The position numbers and the translations under genes are program-made. Shown in pieces: positions 7,400 through 9,627 of a stretch of 9,627 nucleotides of DNA. The stretch's first letter is position 1, and every line of letters starts with the position of its first letter. The notes below the pieces were generated by a model that did no database searches, was not told the DNA's origin, and saw only the letters and a program-made list of their open reading frames with translations. The stretch is from the NCBI GenBank assembly GCA_003661125.1, contig QMVO01000045.1:1-9627 (forward strand), written 5' to 3'. Origin of the DNA: Methanosarcinales archaeon (GTDB lineage Archaea; Halobacteriota; Syntropharchaeia; Alkanophagales; Methanospirareceae).

Positions 7400-7743
7400 C
7401 AGAAATAGCAGATGTACTGGGCATAGAAGCAGCCCGGAATGCGATAATCGATGAGATGATGAGCACCTTAAAGGAGCAAGGATTGGATGTGGATCCCCGC
7501 CATGTAACATTAATTGCAGATGCGATGACAATAGATGGAGAAGTAAAGCAAATAGGAAGACATGGATTAGCGGGGGGGAAAGCATCAGTTCTCTCAAGAG
7601 CTGCTTTTGAGGTCACGGTGGACAATCTACTGGAGGCTGCTATACATGGAGAAACGGATGAGCTAAAAGGTGTTACAGAGAACGTGATTGTAGGTCAGCC
7701 CATAAAATTGGGAACAGGTGCAATAGAATTGGTGGCAAGGTAA
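7375..7743 (+). CDS. rpoA2: RNA polymerase subunit A'', C-terminal part in the -1 frame
   Basis: This reading frame encodes the missing C-terminal 122 residues of A''. From 7375 it reads SRTTTNNIAEIADVLGIEAA, then RNAIIDEMMSTLKEQGLDVD, RHVTLIADAMT, DGEVKQIGRHGLAGGKASVL, RAAFEVTVDNLL, and ends with VGQPIKLGTGAIELVAR. These blocks are the strongly conserved end of the largest subunit, needed to complete the active-centre side of A''. It is not a separate gene: the first ATG in this frame is at 7456, with no convincing ribosome binding site, and starting there would leave out 27 conserved residues. An automatic caller would probably report a 95-residue protein from 7456 and might not recognise it. 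It ends 1 base before rpl30e. Its conservation up to the join argues that the break is recent or is an error in the sequence. Confidence 0.9.
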   Translation, partial: SRTTTNNIAEIADVLGIEAARNAIIDEMMSTLKEQGLDVDPRHVTLIADAMTIDGEVKQIGRHGLAGGKASVLSRAAFEVTVDNLLEAAIHGETDELKGVTENVIVGQPIKLGTGAIELVAR

Positions 7744-7744
7744 G

Positions 7745-8119
7745 ATGAGAAAAAGGGAGTCAGAGGAGTTCTCAGATGTGAAGAGGGAATTACAAAAGGT
7801 GATAAGCAGCGGTAAAGGACGGATAGGGTCAAAAGAGGTATTAAAAGCGCTCAGAGAGAGTGAAAATCGCGTAAAAGCAGTCATTTATGCTTCTAATTGC
7901 CCTGAATGGATAAAAGATGAATTTAAAGAGATAGCTAAGAAGGAAAATAACAACATCATCTTTTATGAATATCCTGCTAATAGCCTCGAACTCGGGCTGA
8001 CATGCAGGAAACCACATTCTATTGCCTCTTTATGTATTATTGATACCGGCGAGTCCGAAATTTTACGGCTTCTGTCCTATAGCGTTCAGTCTAAAGAAAC
8101 CAAAAACGCAGGTGATTGA
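7745..8119 (+). CDS. rpl30e: Ribosomal protein L30e (eL30)
   Basis: This is a 124-residue large-subunit ribosomal protein of the L7Ae/L30e RNA-binding fold, in its usual place between rpoA2 and nusA. Family features are LQKVISSGKGRIGSKEVLKAL (about 16-36), the ASNCP strand (49-53), LELGLTCRKP (81-90) and the ending CIIDTGESEILRLL. The family usually has CGKP where this protein has CRKP. It is longer than the usual roughly 100 residues: about 12 charged residues precede the homologous part and about 14 follow it. A shorter start is possible at GTG 7778, which has AGGAG at 7764-7768, 9 bases upstream, and would give 113 residues beginning at the first well-matched position. The ATG at 7745 has a weaker site (GGTG at 7731-7734). 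The last codons overlap the nusA start region. Confidence 0.88.
   Translation: MRKRESEEFSDVKRELQKVISSGKGRIGSKEVLKALRESENRVKAVIYASNCPEWIKDEFKEIAKKENNNIIFYEYPANSLELGLTCRKPHSIASLCIIDTGESEILRLLSYSVQSKETKNAGD
8111..8116 (+). promoter_or_regulatory. Ribosome binding site deciding the nusA start
   Basis: GGTGAT matches the end of the archaeal consensus GGAGGTGAT and lies 5 bases before TTG 8122. It leaves only 1 base (from GGTG) before the alternative TTG at 8116, so it favours 8122. Confidence 0.6.
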
Positions 8120-8121
8120 AG

Positions 8122-8550
8122 TTGACCGTAAAGTTGGACACCGAGGGAATAAGGTGCATAGGGATATTCGAGAGTCTTACGGGTGCCGGAGTCAAGGATT
8201 GCGTAGTGGACAACGAGGCGAATAAGGTGATAATGGTGGTAAAGAAGGGAGACATGGGATTGGCGATTGGAAAAGGCGGTTCCAACATAAATAAGGCAAA
8301 AAAAATAATAAGGAAGGAAATAGAGCTTGTGGAACATTCCACAGATATAAAGGAATTCATTCAGAATTTGCTTCGCCCAGCTTCTGTGAAGAGTATAGAG
8401 CTGCAGACAAAAGATAATAAAAGTTACGCATACGTGGAGGTCTCTAGTAAGGACAAGGGCATCGCAATTGGAAAGAACGGGGAGAAGATAAAAAGGGTAA
8501 AATTATTGATGAAAAGAAATAAGAATATAGATAACGTGGTAATAAAATAA
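8122..8550 (+). CDS. nusA: Archaeal NusA-like transcription factor, two KH domains
   Basis: This 142-residue protein is the short archaeal NusA, which lacks the N-terminal polymerase-binding and S1 domains of bacterial NusA and consists of two KH RNA-binding domains. The exact archaeal role is not settled; an effect on transcription termination or elongation is inferred from the bacterial protein. The first KH domain has the GxxG loop in MGLAIGKGGSNI (about 45-56) and the second in KGIAIGKNGEKI (about 112-123). IFESLTGAGVKDCVVD and the end IDNVVIK fit the family. The in-frame stop TGA at 8113-8115 rules out an earlier start, and no in-frame ATG occurs before the first conserved strands, so a TTG start is required: 8122 (preferred, GGTGAT upstream) or 8116, which would add two residues and overlap the rpl30e stop. 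Confidence 0.93.
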   Translation: MTVKLDTEGIRCIGIFESLTGAGVKDCVVDNEANKVIMVVKKGDMGLAIGKGGSNINKAKKIIRKEIELVEHSTDIKEFIQNLLRPASVKSIELQTKDNKSYAYVEVSSKDKGIAIGKNGEKIKRVKLLMKRNKNIDNVVIK

Positions 8551-8564
8551 TAAATACTTTCTTA

Positions 8565-8568
8565 GGAG
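8565..8568 (+). promoter_or_regulatory. Ribosome binding site of rps12
   Basis: GGAG lies 10 bases before ATG 8579 in the 28-base gap after nusA. The gap also holds an AT-rich TAAATACTTT, too weak to call a promoter. Confidence 0.5.
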
Positions 8569-8578
8569 CAAAAAGTTT

Positions 8579-9007
8579 ATGGGAAGAGGGATATGCGCAG
8601 CAAGGAAGGCAAAGAAAAGCAGAAAGAAGTTCAGATGGAAGAGCACGGACTTCGCTCGGAGAGCATTGAAATCGGCTAAAAAAACTGATCCCTTAGAGGG
8701 AGCACACATGGCAAGGGCGATTGTTCTGGAAAAGGTAGGAATAGAGGCGAAGCAGCCGAACTCCGCAATAAGGAAGTGTGTTCGTGTTCAGTTGATCAAA
8801 AATGGAAAGCAGGTGACCGCTTTTTGTCCTGGTGATGGCGCTATAAAGTTTATAGACGAGCATGACGAGGTGTTGATAGTAGGAATGGGAGGAAGAAAAG
8901 GAAGGTCGTATGGGGACCTTTCTGGTGTAAGATTCAAGGTAGTGGCGGTAACAGACATTCCATTAGATGAACTGATAAAGGGCAAGAAGGAGAAGGTCAT
9001 AAGGTGA
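8579..9007 (+). CDS. rps12: 30S ribosomal protein S12 (uS12)
   Basis: This 142-residue protein sits at the decoding centre of the small subunit and affects tRNA selection and translocation. The archaeal/eukaryotic form is visible: N-terminus MGRGICAARKAKKSRKKFRW, then DPLEGAHMARAIVLEKVGIE, KQPNSAIRKCVRVQL (58-72), PGDGAIKFIDEHDEV (84-98), GRKGRS, and the ending KGKKEKVIR. Length equals the usual archaeal size of about 142-147 residues. The start is well fixed by the family N-terminus and the GGAG 10 bases upstream. It follows nusA by 28 bases and precedes rps7 by 53, the order typical of euryarchaea. Nothing appears damaged. Confidence 0.97.
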   Translation: MGRGICAARKAKKSRKKFRWKSTDFARRALKSAKKTDPLEGAHMARAIVLEKVGIEAKQPNSAIRKCVRVQLIKNGKQVTAFCPGDGAIKFIDEHDEVLIVGMGGRKGRSYGDLSGVRFKVVAVTDIPLDELIKGKKEKVIR

Positions 9008-9060
9008 GGCAAAAAAATGTGTAAAATCCTGAATTCTAAGCACCAATAAACGAGGCAAAA
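9006..9060 (+). repeat. Duplicated ribosome-binding-site motif before rps7
   Basis: GAGGC followed by an A-run and ATG occurs twice: GAGG at 9006-9009 with ATG at 9017, and GAGG at 9052-9055 with ATG 9061. The second copy serves rps7. The first would serve a 10-codon mini-ORF. The rest of the gap shows no clear hairpin or terminator. Confidence 0.5.
9017..9049 (+). other. Possible 10-codon leader mini-ORF before rps7
   Basis: ATG 9017 opens a frame reading MCKILNSKHQ and stops at TAA 9047-9049, 11 bases before the rps7 ATG and in a different frame. It has GAGG 7 bases upstream, overlapping the rps12 stop. Translation is unproven. It may be chance in an A-rich gap, or a remnant of a duplicated start region. 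Confidence 0.25.
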
Positions 9061-9621
9061 ATGTTTGATAAGATATTTGGTAAATGGGACATCGCAGATG
9101 TGAAAATAAGAGACATAGGTATGGAAAAACACATCAGTCTCCAGCCGATGTCAGCGCTGCATACTGGAGGGCTGCATGCAAAACAGCAGTTCGAGCAATC
9201 AAAAGTTTGTGTGACGGAGCGGCTCATTAACAAATTAATGCGCACACAGAGGAATACGGGCAAGAAACTAAAAGCCTACAAAATCGTTAAAAATGCTTTT
9301 GATCTGATCTATGAGAATACAAAGGAGAATCCAATTCAGTTACTTGTAGATGCTATCCAAAACGCGGGTCCGAAGGAAGAAACAATCAGGTTGAGATTTG
9401 GTGGCATACTGGTTCCTAAGCCGGTGGACGTAACCTCACAAAGAAAAGTAGATCAAGCGCTGCTATTCATTGTACATGGCGCACAGAAATGTGCATTCAA
9501 GAGCAAGAGGAGTATAGAACGATGCCTTGCAGATGAGATAATAAATGCAGCAAAAAACAAGAAGTGCTATTCGATAAGCAAGAAGGAGGAGAAAGAGAGG
9601 ATGGCAAGGGCGGCGAGGTGA
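9061..9621 (+). CDS. rps7: 30S ribosomal protein S7 (uS7)
   Basis: This 186-residue protein binds the 3' major domain of 16S rRNA and nucleates assembly of the head of the small subunit. The archaeal pattern is clear: N-terminus LFGKWD-like (here IFGKWDIADVKIRDIG), then HTGGLHAKQQFEQSKVCVTE, RLINKLMRTQRNTGKKLKAY, NPIQLLVDAIQNAGPKEE, LRFGGILVPKPVDVTSQRKV, and the ending SISKKEEKERMARAAR. Length is within the usual archaeal range of about 185-215. The family normally reads GGRHAK where this protein has GGLHAK. GAGG at 9052-9055 lies 5 bases before the ATG. In bacteria S7 can repress its own operon by binding the mRNA between rps12 and rps7; whether anything similar occurs in this 53-base gap is unknown. 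The gene is complete and ends 6 bases before the window edge. Confidence 0.96.
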   Translation: MFDKIFGKWDIADVKIRDIGMEKHISLQPMSALHTGGLHAKQQFEQSKVCVTERLINKLMRTQRNTGKKLKAYKIVKNAFDLIYENTKENPIQLLVDAIQNAGPKEETIRLRFGGILVPKPVDVTSQRKVDQALLFIVHGAQKCAFKSKRSIERCLADEIINAAKNKKCYSISKKEEKERMARAAR

Positions 9622-9627
9622 CATAAC

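Noticed and set aside
7456..7743. A separate 95-residue protein gene starting at ATG 7456.
   Set aside because: Its sequence is the conserved C-terminus of RNA polymerase A'', which continues upstream of this ATG to 7375 in the same frame; no convincing ribosome binding site precedes it.
8022..8225. A 67-codon + strand frame across the rpl30e/nusA junction.
   Set aside because: It is out of frame with two recognised genes and matches no family I know.
8551..8578. A promoter or terminator between nusA and rps12.
   Set aside because: The 28-base gap has only a weak AT-rich stretch and no hairpin or T-run; it is better explained as a leader carrying the rps12 ribosome binding site.

Overview
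The window is a stretch of archaeal chromosome carrying the classic RNA polymerase / translation operon, all on the + strand: tRNA-Lys, rpoH, rpoB, rpoA1 (A'), rpoA2 (A''), rpl30e, nusA, rps12, rps7. The split largest subunit (A' plus A''), the small RPB5-type subunit H, the L30e ribosomal protein, the short NusA made only of KH domains, and ribosome binding sites matching GGAGGTGAT all point to Archaea. The gene order is the one known from euryarchaea, where translation elongation factor genes usually follow rps7; the window ends 6 bases after the rps7 stop, so they are not visible. The B subunit is one continuous protein, not split into B'' and B' as in many methanogens, halophiles and Archaeoglobales. 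This narrows the lineage, but I cannot name it from the sequence alone. The sense strand is purine-rich and overall base composition is moderate, with no sign of foreign DNA.

Layout: a tRNA-Lys(TTT) gene (20-93) lies only 12 bases before the rpoH start. rpoH, rpoB and rpoA1 are packed tightly, with a 4-base overlap between rpoB and rpoA1. rpoA2 starts 3 bases after rpoA1 and is broken into two reading frames by an apparent -1 shift near 7375. The downstream frame carries the conserved C-terminal 122 residues of A''. rpl30e begins 1 base after that. nusA begins at a TTG codon at the rpl30e stop. rps12 and rps7 follow after short gaps of 28 and 53 bases. The second gap holds a 10-codon mini-ORF with a near copy of the rps7 ribosome binding site. 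No intergenic stretch exceeds 60 bases.

The genes work together: H, B, A' and A'' build most of the catalytic core of RNA polymerase, NusA is a probable RNA-binding transcription factor, and S12, S7 and L30e are ribosomal proteins, so the operon couples synthesis of the transcription and translation machineries. The main anomaly is the rpoA2 frame break, most simply one missing base (an assembly or read error, or a real mutation), less likely programmed frameshifting. Other points of interest are the tRNA-mRNA spacing, the mini-ORF before rps7, the forced TTG start of nusA, and lineage-specific extensions in A'' and L30e. I found no mobile element, CRISPR array, defence system or other unknown system here.
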